NCBI GenBank assembly: GCA_963707575.1
Contig: OY970171.1
Coordinates: 2,046,001 to 2,110,000, forward strand
DNA from: Gaiellasilicea sp963707575
GTDB lineage: Bacteria > Actinomycetota > Thermoleophilia > Gaiellales > Gaiellaceae
Length of the DNA: 64,000 nt
Direction of reading: 5' to 3'
In this document: piece by piece, positions 1 to 7,877 of the stretch
How positions within the stretch are numbered: the stretch's first letter is position 1
Layout: each line of letters opens with the position of its first letter
The notes under the pieces: model-generated
Told to the model about the DNA's origin: nothing
The model's database searches: none
The model's input: the letters and a program-made list of their open reading frames with translations, nothing else
Made by a program: the position numbers and the translations under genes

Positions 1-1
1 C

Positions 2-130
2 CGCGCCGTGGGGCCGGCGCTCGCCGAGGTCCTGCGGCGGCTGGGGCTGACTGTGCCGGACCTTGCTGTTGTCTCGCTCGTAAACTCGCGCGGAGAGCGC
101 GTCGGCGAGGTCGTGTCGGAGTCGTTCTGA
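2..130 (+). CDS. C-terminal fragment of an unidentified protein
   Basis: The frame is open from the window edge to a TGA at 128-130 and gives about 42 residues with ordinary high-GC codon use (ends SESF). I do not recognise the family and there is no motif to use. It lies about 145 bases upstream of the sigma factor gene on the same strand. A putative promoter in between suggests it is the end of a separate transcription unit. It could be chance open frame, because the start is outside the window. Confidence 0.35.
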   Translation, partial: RAVGPALAEVLRRLGLTVPDLAVVSLVNSRGERVGEVVSESF

Positions 131-146
131 GCCGGTGAAAATCCGG

Positions 147-177
147 CTGACACGACAGAGGGAATCCGATGTACTAT
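147..177 (+). promoter_or_regulatory. Candidate housekeeping promoter for the sigma factor gene
   Basis: CTGACA at 147-152 resembles a -35 box. TACTAT at 172-177 resembles a -10 box, 19 bases downstream; the alternative TGTACT at 170-175 gives 17 bases. This would leave a leader of roughly 90 bases before the ATG at 276. The boxes are seen; their use is inferred. Confidence 0.4.
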
Positions 178-275
178 CCGGTTCTTCGATGGTCAGAGCC
201 GGCGCTGCGCGAACCGGCTCTTCGTGTGTCTAGGCAGGTCCCGCCCCCGTCAACTCACGAGGAAAGCCGAGGTCC

Positions 276-1373
276 ATGCTCACCGTCGACATTGCGCCGC
301 CCGAGGTCGAAGAGCTCCAGAAGCTCGTCACGCAGGGCCAGGAGAAGGGCTTTCTCACCTACGACGAGATCGTCTCCGGCCTCGAGGAGGTGGAGCTGTC
401 CAAGGAGCAGATCGAGGACTTCTACACCTACCTGATCGACCACTCGATCGAGCTCGTGGAAGGCGAGCAGTACAAGTCGCCGCCGCACGAGCAGCCTGCG
501 CTCGCCGAGGACGAGAAGCCGGCGCCCAAGCTCGACCTGACCGTGGAGCCCTCGCTCGACTCGCTGCGTCTCTACCTGCGCGAGATCGGCAAGGTGCCGT
601 TGCTCACCGCCGACCAGGAGATCTACCTGGCCAAGCGGATCGAGCGCGGCGACATGTCCGCGAAGACGCAGATGGTGGAGGCGAACCTCCGCCTCGTCGT
701 CTCGATCGCGAAGGGATACCTCGGCCGTGGCCTGTCCTTTCTCGACCTGATCCAGGAAGGCTCGCTCGGCCTGATCCGGGCCGTCGAGAAGTTCGACTAC
801 CGCAAGGGCTTCAAGTTCTCCACCTACGCGACGTGGTGGATCCGCCAGGCCGTTACCCGCGCGATCGCCGACAAGGCACGCACGATCCGGATCCCCGTGC
901 ACATGGTCGAGAAGCTGAACAAGGTCGTCCACATCGAGCGCCAGCTGGTGCAGCGCCTGGGCCGCGAGCCGCGCCCGGACGAGATCGCCGAAGAGCTCGA
1001 GATGACGACCGACGAGGTGCGCGAGATCCTGCGCATGGCGCAGCTCCCCGTCTCGCTCGAGAAGCCGATCGGCGAGGAGGAGGAGAGCTCCCTCGGTGAC
1101 TTCGTGCCGGACGACTCGGCCGAGTCGCCGTTCGACACCGCATCGCTCTCGCTACGCCGCGAGGACGTGGAGATGGCGCTCTCGGCCCTGCCCGAGCGCG
1201 AGCGGAAGGTGATCGAGCTGCGCTTCGGCCTCTCGGGCACCCCGCCGTGCACGCTCGAGGAGGTCGGCCGCGCCTTCGGCGTCACGCGCGAGCGGATCCG
1301 TCAGATCGAGAACAACACACTGAAGAAGCTCGAGGGGCTCCCCGAGGCCCAGGCGCTGAAGGACTGCGTCTAG
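276..1373 (+). CDS. rpoD: RNA polymerase primary-type sigma factor (sigma-70 family, RpoD/SigA)
   Basis: 365 residues. Directs core RNA polymerase to housekeeping promoters. A short region 1.1-like domain (about 1-65) is followed by region 1.2 (DSLRLYLREIGKVPLL, about 95-110), region 2 (about 130-205, with the FSTYATWWIRQA core at 181-192 for -10 melting), region 3 (about 215-285) and region 4 (about 295-355, HTH ending GVTRERIRQIE). Region 1.1 is much shorter than in E. coli RpoD, as is common outside proteobacteria. The tail after the region 4 helix (NNTLKKLEGLPEAQ) differs from the usual AKALRKLRHP, so this could be an RpoD-like paralogue (HrdB/SigB-like group 1 or 2). The ATG has GAGGAAAG about 13 bases upstream. 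The gene converges on the zinc-ribbon ORF, overlapping it by four bases. Confidence 0.93.
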   Translation: MLTVDIAPPEVEELQKLVTQGQEKGFLTYDEIVSGLEEVELSKEQIEDFYTYLIDHSIELVEGEQYKSPPHEQPALAEDEKPAPKLDLTVEPSLDSLRLYLREIGKVPLLTADQEIYLAKRIERGDMSAKTQMVEANLRLVVSIAKGYLGRGLSFLDLIQEGSLGLIRAVEKFDYRKGFKFSTYATWWIRQAVTRAIADKARTIRIPVHMVEKLNKVVHIERQLVQRLGREPRPDEIAEELEMTTDEVREILRMAQLPVSLEKPIGEEEESSLGDFVPDDSAESPFDTASLSLRREDVEMALSALPERERKVIELRFGLSGTPPCTLEEVGRAFGVTRERIRQIENNTLKKLEGLPEAQALKDCV

Positions 1374-1555
1374 GAGGGGTCGCGCGTCAGAGGCGCGTCC
1401 GACGCGCGTTCGACGGGCACGAAGAGGCGGCAGTGCGGGCACTTGAAGCCCCGGTGCCGCGCGCTCGGCCGCGGGAGCGGCGTCGGCGTGAAAGTCTTGT
1501 GGCAGTGCGGGCAGCTGGCCGCCTCGACGTTCTTTCCTGCAGCCTCCGCGCCCAT
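1370..1555 (-). CDS. Small zinc-ribbon protein
   Basis: 61 residues from the ATG at 1555. Two CPHC motifs (near residues 14 and 40) separated by a short basic stretch form a four-cysteine zinc ribbon. This type of small protein is often annotated only as hypothetical, and no function can be assigned. The frame extends further upstream, but the upstream part has no conserved look and the internal ATG begins directly before the ribbon. Its stop overlaps the sigma factor stop on the other strand. No clear ribosome binding site is visible, so the exact start is uncertain. Confidence 0.5.
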   Translation of the reverse strand: MGAEAAGKNVEAASCPHCHKTFTPTPLPRPSARHRGFKCPHCRLFVPVERASDAPLTRDPS

Positions 1556-1698
1556 GACGGGACCGTATCGAACCTTGCCCGCCCCCTCCGCGGTTCTCCC
1601 CGCGCGAGCGCGCGTGGGGAGGAGACGAGGTTTCGCGCGCGAACTCCCACATCTGCAAGGCTCCGCTCGCAGGAGTCCGGTCTCGGAAGGAGAGCGCA

Positions 1699-2436
1699 AT
1701 GAAGCCGTGGCAGAAATACTCCGCTGAGTTCCTCGGTACGTTCATCCTCGTCTTCATCGGCACGTTCGCGCTTGTCGGCGCCGTGCGGTCGGACGTGTCA
1801 GTGCTCCTCGTTGCGCCGTTCGCGTTCGGCCTCGCACTGCTCGCCGGCCTGTACGCGTTCGCCGAGGTGTCTGGGGGGCACTACAACCCGGCGGTTTCGC
1901 TCGGGCTGTTCCTCGACCGGCGGCTCACCCTGCCCGACCTGATCGGCTACTGGGTTTCGCAGATGCTGGGCGGCGTCGCCGCCGCGCTCGTCCTTCTGCT
2001 CGCGACCTCGCAGGACGACGTTGCGTCGACGGCGACGGTGCCATCGTCGGACGGAACGGCGTTCGTCGTGGAGCTCGTGCTCACCGCGGTCTTCGTCTCC
2101 GTCATCCTCCAGTCGTCCAAGAGCTCCCGTTTCGGCGGCAGCGCGCTGGTCGCGATTCCGCTCACGCTCGTCGCGATCCACTTCGCAGCTGTTCCGTTCA
2201 GCGGCTCCTCGGTGAACCCCGCGAGGACGTTCGGGCCGGCGCTGATCGGCAACGAGTGGACCGGGATCTGGATCTACTTCGTCGCGCCTCCACTGGGCGC
2301 CGTCCTTGCCTGGCTCGTGCACAAGATCGTCGTCGAAGGCGACACCAACTTCGGCGATGACGTTCAGGCGCTACGCGCGGACAGGTCGGCGAGCTCGGAA
2401 CAGGGACCCAGAAGCGGCGACGCGGCCACCGACTAG
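1699..2436 (+). CDS. Aquaporin / MIP family channel
   Basis: 245 residues, an integral inner-membrane channel for water or small neutral solutes. Six hydrophobic segments are visible. Both half-helix selectivity motifs are present, NPAVS near residue 65 and NPART near 172, so both pore halves are intact. GGAAGGAGAG lies a few bases before the ATG at 1699. The C-terminus is a short charged cytoplasmic tail. The choice between a strict water channel and a glycerol facilitator cannot be made safely. The length suits an AqpZ-like protein rather than GlpF. The stop codon lies inside the loop of a strong terminator hairpin. Confidence 0.9.
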   Translation: MKPWQKYSAEFLGTFILVFIGTFALVGAVRSDVSVLLVAPFAFGLALLAGLYAFAEVSGGHYNPAVSLGLFLDRRLTLPDLIGYWVSQMLGGVAAALVLLLATSQDDVASTATVPSSDGTAFVVELVLTAVFVSVILQSSKSSRFGGSALVAIPLTLVAIHFAAVPFSGSSVNPARTFGPALIGNEWTGIWIYFVAPPLGAVLAWLVHKIVVEGDTNFGDDVQALRADRSASSEQGPRSGDAATD

Positions 2437-2450
2437 GTGGCCGCGTCGCC
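2416..2450. terminator. Bidirectional terminator hairpin, 15-bp perfect stem
   Basis: The arms at 2416-2430 and 2436-2450 are perfect complements with a five-base loop (gacta). It sits between the convergent aquaporin and PRC-barrel genes and can serve both. There is no T-tract, as usual for hairpin terminators in high-GC actinobacteria. Confidence 0.75.
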
Positions 2451-2462
2451 TGAGACGCCGGG

Positions 2463-2843
2463 CTAGATGCCGCCGCCGTAGTAGCCGCCCAGGCGGCTGC
2501 GGTACTGCTCGTCGTCCGCGATCGCGTCCGCGTCGAGCTCCGGCGCGTTCTTGATCTCGTCCTTCGTGCGGTTGACGAAGACCGTCTCGGCATCGAGGTC
2601 GACGCGCTCGACGACTCCCGCCGGCAGCATGACCTTCTTGCCGAAGATCCACGGGCCGGTGTCGACGATCAGGTGGCCCCTGCCCATGTCGTCCGTCGCA
2701 TCGTCGACCTTGCCGATCCCGCCGTCCCGTGCCTCGACCGAGAAGCCGATCAGCTCCGCGGCTCTGAGGGACGGCGTGCTGAACGTCCAGAGCTCTGCGA
2801 CCGCGACCGTGTCGCGACCCTGCATCTCCTGACGATCGTCCAT
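2463..2843 (-). CDS. PRC-barrel domain protein
   Basis: 126 residues. A PRC-barrel fold is suggested by the order ELIGFSVEARDGGIGKVDDA (about 30-50), a short strand around HLIVDTG, and KVMLPAGVVERVDLDAETVFVN with a following KDEIKNAPEL helix. Such single-domain PRC-barrel proteins are common in soil actinobacteria and are usually unassigned; stress or RNA-related roles have been proposed for the superfamily. Start: the ATG at 2843 has an excellent AGAGGAGG just upstream, whereas an in-frame ATG at 2867 has none. The C-terminus is glycine/tyrosine-rich. Confidence 0.78.
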   Translation of the reverse strand: MDDRQEMQGRDTVAVAELWTFSTPSLRAAELIGFSVEARDGGIGKVDDATDDMGRGHLIVDTGPWIFGKKVMLPAGVVERVDLDAETVFVNRTKDEIKNAPELDADAIADDEQYRSRLGGYYGGGI

Positions 2844-2891
2844 GTAGCCCTCCTCTGTGGGTTGCATTTGGCCTACCCCGATCCGCGCGGA

Positions 2892-3296
2892 TCAATCACG
2901 CGTGCGGTGGGCGAGCACGACCCCGACGATCGCGCCGTAGGCGATGTGGTCGGCGACCTGCGGCCAAAGGGGCAAGTCGCGTAGGCGCGGATAGCGCCGG
3001 CCGACGAGCCCGAGATCGAGGGCGGCAATGGCGAGTCCCGCGACGGCGCCGCGCCCCGGTCCTCGGACAGCGCTGCGCTCGAGCACGACTGCCCAGCCGA
3101 GCGAGAGCGCGACGTGAACCGGGACGGCTGCGGCGAGGAGTGGCAGCGTGCGACTCTCGCGCGGGAGCAGGATCGACCCGGCTGCCTTCGTGGCCTCGAG
3201 CGGATCGCGGCCGGCCGCGACGGCGTGCAGGGTCGAAGGCGCGCCGCTGAGGACCGCGGCCCAGGCGCCGGCGACGATCGCGTCTCGATTGTGCAC
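2892..3296 (-). CDS. Small integral membrane protein, unknown function
   Basis: 134 residues from GTG at 3296, with about four hydrophobic segments and an Arg-rich inter-helix region. No recognised domain. The frame extends upstream to another start at 3320, but that would overlap the ATG of the divergent methyltransferase gene. The GTG at 3296 has a TACGCT hexamer about eight bases upstream, compatible with a leaderless transcript. It is followed by the PRC-barrel gene on the same strand after about 50 bases. The function cannot be inferred. Confidence 0.55.
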   Translation of the reverse strand: MHNRDAIVAGAWAAVLSGAPSTLHAVAAGRDPLEATKAAGSILLPRESRTLPLLAAAVPVHVALSLGWAVVLERSAVRGPGRGAVAGLAIAALDLGLVGRRYPRLRDLPLWPQVADHIAYGAIVGVVLAHRTRD

Positions 3297-3318
3297 GCCG
3301 AGAGCGTACGGTGCCCGC

Positions 3319-4284
3319 ATGCCCTCTCCGGAGCTTCCGCCGGCGCTCGCCGCCGGGATCGACCAGCTCGTACAACGCTCGAATCGGGCTCGGCTCGAGG
3401 CCACGGCGCGCCGCCTCTCGGATGCCTACCGAGCCGAGGGTGCGGGCCGCGTTGCCCGGACGGCCGACGACGCCGCCGCTTACGCGGCTTACCGTGCGCC
3501 GGCAACCTATGCCGCAGTCGCGGCAGTGCTCTCTCAGCTCCGCATCCAGCGTCCCGAGTGGCGTCCACGCTCGCTGCTCGACGTGGGTGCCGGCCCGGGC
3601 GTCGCGTCGTGGGCGGCGCTCGACGCGTGGCCGTCGCTCGAGCAGGCGACCCTCGTCGAGGTCGAGCCCGAGCTGGCCGCGCTCGGAAGGGATCTGGCTG
3701 CGGCCGGCAGTGCCGTTCTCGCGGACGCGAGGTGGGTGGTCGGCGACGTCACCGCCGCCACGGGCTCCTTCGACGTCGTGCTCGCGTCGTACGTCCTCAA
3801 CGAGCTCGAGGAGACACGACTGGACGAGGTCGTGCGGAGCCTGTGGGCGCGCACCGCCGACGTCCTCGTCGTCGTCGAGCCCGGGACGACGACGGGCTAC
3901 CGGCTGGCGCTCGCCGCCCGTTCCCTCGTGCTCGCCGCCGGCGGCTCCACGCTCGCACCCTGCCCGCACGACGCGCCGTGCCCGCTTGCCGCACCCGACT
4001 GGTGCCACTTCGCCGTGCGCCTGCCCCGCGGCGAGGCGCACCGGGCGGTGAAGGCGGTCTCGCGGGGCTTCGAGGACGAGAAGTTCTCCTATGCGGCCCT
4101 GACGCGGACGCCCGCGCCGCGTGCTGCAGCGCGGATCATCCGCCCCCTGCAGATCCGGTCGGGCCACGTCCATCTCGACCTGTGCGAGCCCGCCGGTATC
4201 CGCGGTGCGATCGTCTCGAAGCGCGACCGCGACCGGTACCGGCGGGCCCGCAAGTCCGCGTGGGGCGATGCCTGGGAGGAGTGA
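3319..4284 (+). CDS. Rsm22-like SAM-dependent methyltransferase
   Basis: 321 residues. The glycine-rich SAM motif LLDVGAGPGVASWAAL (about 78-93) is followed by an acidic motif II (LVEVEPEL). The cysteine pattern CPHDAPCPL...DWCHF (about 218-235) is diagnostic of the Rsm22 family (mitochondrial-type small-subunit assembly factors and bacterial relatives). The C-terminal part ends in a basic DRDRYRRARKS segment suited to RNA contact. The likely substrate is rRNA or the small subunit; some homologues act in ribosome assembly without proven catalysis. Start: ATG at 3319 with TACGGT seven bases upstream and no ribosome binding site, so possibly leaderless. Divergent from the membrane protein gene. 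Confidence 0.78.
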   Translation: MPSPELPPALAAGIDQLVQRSNRARLEATARRLSDAYRAEGAGRVARTADDAAAYAAYRAPATYAAVAAVLSQLRIQRPEWRPRSLLDVGAGPGVASWAALDAWPSLEQATLVEVEPELAALGRDLAAAGSAVLADARWVVGDVTAATGSFDVVLASYVLNELEETRLDEVVRSLWARTADVLVVVEPGTTTGYRLALAARSLVLAAGGSTLAPCPHDAPCPLAAPDWCHFAVRLPRGEAHRAVKAVSRGFEDEKFSYAALTRTPAPRAAARIIRPLQIRSGHVHLDLCEPAGIRGAIVSKRDRDRYRRARKSAWGDAWEE

Positions 4285-4287
4285 GCC

Positions 4288-4941
4288 CTAGGTCAGAAGC
4301 GCCCCGAGCCGCGGATCGTCGCGCAGCGCGTCGAGATCGGTGTCGCTTTCCGCGTTCTCGCGCAGGCCGGGGGCGGCGTCGAGCGCCTGGCCGAGGTGCC
4401 CGAGGGCGTCCTCGGTGCGGCCGAGCAGCGCCTCGCAGCAGGCGAGGTTGAAGAGGGCGAGCCCGTTGCCCTCGTACTCCTCCAGCACGGACCGGCAGAT
4501 GTCCGCCGCTGCCTCGTAGTCCCCGGCCTCGTGTAACGGGAAGAACTCGGCCAGGGCCTCACCCGGCGTCGGCCGGTACGGCAGTCCGGGCCGCGCGCCG
4601 AGACCGAGGAGTGTCGTGCCTGCCTCCTTCGCCACCGCCGAGCGCTTCGACTCCGGGGCGGGCACGTGCACGACGGTCCCGGCGGGCGCGTCGATCTCCT
4701 CCCCATCGACGGTGAAGACGGCATGGCCCGACAGGACGACCCACACTTTCTCGTGACCGTCGCCGCCGTAGCCGACCTCGTCGTGCTCGCGAAGCAGCTC
4801 GTCGCCCTCGACGGCGCGCAGCGCGTTGATGTTGAAGGACTGCACGCCGAGGTCCCGGCGAATCCGCACGTAACGGCGCTCGCCCTCCTCCGCGGCGAAT
4901 CCATCCTCGAGCGACAGACTGCTGAACGTCGTGACCGACAT
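4288..4941 (-). CDS. Cupin domain protein with C-terminal TPR-like helices
   Basis: 217 residues. The N-terminal two thirds form a cupin_2 barrel (about 45-112): EHDEVGYGGDGHEKVWVVLSG supplies histidine and glutamate ligands, then a VDGEEIDAPAGTVVHVP second motif. After a linker, residues about 130-200 form a TPR-like helical repeat (GDYEAAADICRSVLEEYEGN...LALFNLACCEALLGRTEDALGHLGQAL). The combination suggests ligand sensing with protein interaction rather than an enzyme. GAAGGAGAGG precedes the ATG. An interleaved palindrome lies directly upstream, between this gene and the divergent VOC gene. Confidence 0.75.
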   Translation of the reverse strand: MSVTTFSSLSLEDGFAAEEGERRYVRIRRDLGVQSFNINALRAVEGDELLREHDEVGYGGDGHEKVWVVLSGHAVFTVDGEEIDAPAGTVVHVPAPESKRSAVAKEAGTTLLGLGARPGLPYRPTPGEALAEFFPLHEAGDYEAAADICRSVLEEYEGNGLALFNLACCEALLGRTEDALGHLGQALDAAPGLRENAESDTDLDALRDDPRLGALLT

Positions 4942-4954
4942 CGCCTCTCCTTCG

Positions 4955-4981
4955 AGTAGCTTGAGATCGAACTACTTCAAG
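4955..4981. promoter_or_regulatory. Interleaved inverted repeats, candidate MarR-type operator
   Basis: AGTAG (4955-4959) pairs with CTACT (4972-4976) and CTTGA (4960-4964) pairs with TCAAG (4977-4981), giving two overlapping palindromes in 27 bases. TAG...TTGA...TCGAACTA-like sites are typical of MarR/OhrR repressors. It lies 14-40 bases upstream of the cupin gene and about 150 bases upstream of the divergent VOC gene. No MarR gene is in the window. Confidence 0.4.
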
Positions 4982-5132
4982 CGAAGGTAACAGGCAGATA
5001 AGTCGACGTCAAGAAGCTTTGCCTGAAGCAGTGAGTGCCGCGTCGCGGATGCGCGTCGTCTCGATGAGTTCCGGCGAGTGCGACCGTCTACAGGGAGACG
5101 CCAACGACACCGCCACAGCGAAAGGAGGAGCG

Positions 5133-5606
5133 ATGCAGAAGCTGACGCCATGCCTCTGGTTCGACACCGAGGGCGAAGAGGCAGCGACGTTCTACACGAG
5201 CGTCTTCCCCAACTCGAGGATCGTCGAGGTCGCCCGGTACGGTTCGGCCGGCCCCCGGACGGAGGGCACGGTGATGACCGTGAGCTTCGAGCTGGACGGG
5301 CAGTCGTTCACCGCCCTGAACGGCGGGCCGGACTTCACCTTCAACGAGGCCATCTCGTTCGAGGTGCGCTGCAAGGACCAGGCGGAGGTCGACTACTTCT
5401 GGAACGCCCTCTCGGAGGGCGGCGAGGAGGGTCCCTGTGGTTGGCTGAAGGATCGGTACGGGGTCTCGTGGCAGATCGTTCCGACGGTCCTGCTCGACTT
5501 CCTCGCCGCTCCGGACCGCGAGAAGTCGCAACGCGTGATGGCGGCGATGCTGAAGATGGGGAAGATCGAGATCGACGCGCTCGAGCAGGCGGCTGCGCAG
5601 GCGTAG
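5133..5606 (+). CDS. PhnB-like VOC family protein
   Basis: 157 residues. The N-terminus MQKLTPCLWFDTEGEEAATFY and the VSFELDGQSFTALNGGP core match the PhnB/3-demethylubiquinone-methyltransferase-like branch of the vicinal oxygen chelate fold. The C-terminal CGWLKDRYGVSWQIVPTVL and the REKSQRVMAAMLKMGKIEID helix are also typical. Members are usually of unknown substrate; the methyltransferase name is historical. AAAGGAGGAG at 5121-5130 fixes the ATG at 5133 over an upstream in-frame start at 5019. Full length for the family. Confidence 0.85.
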   Translation: MQKLTPCLWFDTEGEEAATFYTSVFPNSRIVEVARYGSAGPRTEGTVMTVSFELDGQSFTALNGGPDFTFNEAISFEVRCKDQAEVDYFWNALSEGGEEGPCGWLKDRYGVSWQIVPTVLLDFLAAPDREKSQRVMAAMLKMGKIEIDALEQAAAQA

Positions 5607-5649
5607 GCCGCGACCGCACCTGAGCGCACCCGCTATATCATCCGCCCGC

Positions 5650-6457
5650 GTGAGGCAACGACACGTTGGGATGGCGCTGGCGGGACTTGCGCTCGCCGTC
5701 CTGATCGCGGCGACGGCGACGTCTCCTGCCCGGGCCATCCACCGGGGCTACGACGCCCCCATCGGCTCGTACCGCTTCATGGTCTCCCTGCGCCTTGCCG
5801 ACGAGGCGGACAGTCACCGCTGCGGGGGCACGCTGATCCAGCCGGACATCGTCCTGACCGCCGCACACTGTGTCGCCGGCGTTTCGGCCGGCGGGCTCGT
5901 CGCCGTCGTCGGTGCCGACGTCCCCGACTGGCCGAGCGCCGCCCGGGTCGTCCACCGTCGGTCACCGAGTTCCCGAGACCCTCGACTTCGCCCGAGACAA
6001 CCGTGACGACATCGCCGTCGTCCGGCTCGCCGTCCCGCAGGCCACTCCGGGAGTTCGGCTGGCTGCGGCCGAGCCGCGCGTCGGTGCGCGCCTGGTCACC
6101 GCCGGGTGGGGCTGTACCAACGCCCCGCCGGTCTGCAGGGTCATGGCGACGAGGCTCCAGGCCTCCGGTCAGACCGTGCTCCGCGACGCCTCCTGCGGGA
6201 GGGATGTCTTCTGGACGCGACCGACCTACAACGCGCGCACGAACGTCTGCACGAAGGGTACCCGGCCTCGGTCGACCGTCAACCGGGGCGACTCGGGCGG
6301 CCCTCTGCTCGTCCGGGACGGGCGCGGCGGCTTCCGCCAGGTCGGCGTCACCGCACTGGGCTCGGACAGCACGACCAAGCTCTACGCGGGCTTCACCTCG
6401 ATCCCCGTCGAGCGCAAGTGGATCGACGCCGCGATCCGGTCGTTGCGAACGGGCTGA
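5650..6457 (+). CDS. Secreted trypsin-like serine protease (S1 family), frameshifted
   Basis: GTG start with a signal peptide (about 1-29, ending SPARA). The chymotrypsin fold shows all three catalytic residues: His in LTAAHC, Asp in DDIAVVRL and Ser in NRGDSGGPLLV. The reading frame moves by +1 between about 5945 and 5970: the first part is open to 6006 and the second part from 5870 to 6457. Restoring one base gives a continuous protein of about 268 residues, a normal length. Cysteine pairs around CGGT...AHC and GCTN...VCR support a disulfide-bonded exported enzyme. TATATC about 12 bases before the GTG could be a -10 box of a leaderless mRNA. Either a consensus error or a recent pseudogene. 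Confidence 0.75.
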
Positions 6458-6546
6458 CAAGCCTCGCCGGCGCTCGGCACCGATGACTTCCGCGGGCCGG
6501 CGCCGTCTGATGGATGAAGCGCCACCCACTCCATGAAGGAGGAACC

Positions 6547-7158
6547 ATGAGGAAGATCACCGCAGGGCTGTTCATCGCGCTCGACGGCGTCGTGGAGGCG
6601 CCCGACCAGTGGCACTTCCCGTACTTCAACGACGAGATGGGCGCGGCCGTGACGGCGACCCTCGGCGCCGCCGACACCGTCCTCTTCGGCCGCAAGACCT
6701 ACGACAGCTTCGCCGGTGCGTGGCCGGAGCGCGAGGCGGCCGGCGAGGAGGACGCGGGATTCGCCAGGACGCTCGGCGACGCCCGCAAGATCGTCGTCTC
6801 GAACCAGACGCTCGAGTTCACCTGGCGGAACTCGGAACAGCTGGAGGGCGATCTCGTCGAGGCCGTCACCGCCCTCAAGAACGAGCCCGGCGGCAACATC
6901 GGGATGAGCGGCTCGATCTCGGTCGTCCGCCAGCTGCTGGCCGCCGGTCTTCTGGACGAACTGCACCTGCTGGTGCATCCGATCGCCGTTCGCAAGGGCA
7001 TGCGGCTGTTCGACGAGGGTGAGGCCCCGATCCCGCTGAGGTTGCTCTCGTCCGAGACGTTCGAGACCGGCGTCATGAACCTGGTCTACGCGCCGGCCGA
7101 GTCGATACGCGACGCCACCTACGAGGACGCCAGGGCCCACGTGGGCCAGCCAGGGTAG
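6547..7158 (+). CDS. Dihydrofolate reductase-fold protein (RibD C-terminal family)
   Basis: 203 residues. MRKITAGLFIALDGVVEAPDQW, then LGAADTVLFGRKTYDSFAGAWP, KIVVSNQTLEF and MSGSISVVRQLLAAGLLDELHLLVHPIAVRKGMRLFD are the standard blocks of the RibD-C/DHFR-like family, NAD(P)H-dependent reductases of mostly unknown substrate. AAGGAGG at 6535-6542 supports the ATG at 6547. A paralogue lies at 7878-8480, so this region holds two copies of the fold. Likely detoxification or cofactor metabolism; not a housekeeping folA. Confidence 0.85.
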   Translation: MRKITAGLFIALDGVVEAPDQWHFPYFNDEMGAAVTATLGAADTVLFGRKTYDSFAGAWPEREAAGEEDAGFARTLGDARKIVVSNQTLEFTWRNSEQLEGDLVEAVTALKNEPGGNIGMSGSISVVRQLLAAGLLDELHLLVHPIAVRKGMRLFDEGEAPIPLRLLSSETFETGVMNLVYAPAESIRDATYEDARAHVGQPG

Positions 7159-7334
7159 GCCGCTGTCGAGCGCCTCGAGCTCGACGACCGTACGTGGCTG
7201 GCCCAGGTTGCGTTGCCGGTTTTCCTTGCCAGCGGTGGGGTATCAACGCTCCTTCCGAATGATGGGCTGGTGCGATGGGATGATCGTCTCCCGCCCAAAT
7301 GACGCTCAAATTCGGCGCACGGAGGTGCTTCGCA

Positions 7335-7820
7335 ATGGCTGAGACGAAATCCGGAAAGAAGGGCACGCGGCAGTCCGCCAAGAGAACCACCGGCAAGTCG
7401 TCCAAGGGATTCACGGACGAGGAACGAGCCGCGATGAAGGAGCGCGCCAAAGAGCTGAAGGCGGAAGCGCGCGCGACCAAGGACAAGGCGGACGGGGAAA
7501 GCGACGTGCTCGCGAAGATCGCCGAGATGAAGGGATCGGATCGCGCCATGGCCAAGCGGCTCCACGCGATCGTCAAAGCCAGTGCGCCGGAGCTGTCGCC
7601 AAAGACCTGGTACGGGATGCCCGCGTATGCCAAGGACGGCAAGATCGTCTGCTTCTTCCAAAGCGCGGAGAAGTTCAAGTCGAGATACGCGACGTTCGGC
7701 TTCAGTGACGAGGCGAACCTCGACGAACGCGCCATGTGGCCGACCTCCTTCGCGCTGAAGGAGTTGACCGCCGCCGAAGAGGCCAAGATCAGCAAACTCG
7801 TGAAGAAAGCGGTCAGCTGA
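7335..7820 (+). CDS. DUF1801 / YdhG-like protein with lysine-rich N-terminus
   Basis: 161 residues. The first 60 residues are a charged Lys/Ala/Glu-rich helix, probably unstructured or coiled-coil. The rest carries the DUF1801-type core: AKRLHAIVKASAPELSPKTW, then YGMPAYAKDGKIVCFFQ, a lysine-rich KFKSRYATFGFSD segment and a C-terminal EEAKISKLVKKAV helix. The fold resembles iron-chaperone/frataxin-like proteins (YdhG), but the function is unproven. Start: ATG at 7335 with GGAGGTG about eight bases before it; an earlier in-frame start at 7299 lacks a ribosome binding site. Confidence 0.75.
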   Translation: MAETKSGKKGTRQSAKRTTGKSSKGFTDEERAAMKERAKELKAEARATKDKADGESDVLAKIAEMKGSDRAMAKRLHAIVKASAPELSPKTWYGMPAYAKDGKIVCFFQSAEKFKSRYATFGFSDEANLDERAMWPTSFALKELTAAEEAKISKLVKKAVS

Positions 7821-7877
7821 GGACGGACCTCGCGAACGCAAGCCGGGCGGCCGCTGCGACGAGGAGAGGGGGACGCC

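Noticed and set aside
255..932. Long minus-strand open frames opposite strong genes (for example opposite the sigma factor, 13007-15523, 18372-19433 and 60018-61778)
   Set aside because: They mirror GC-rich codon periodicity of the real genes, are Arg/His/Asp-rich without domains, and lack ribosome binding sites.
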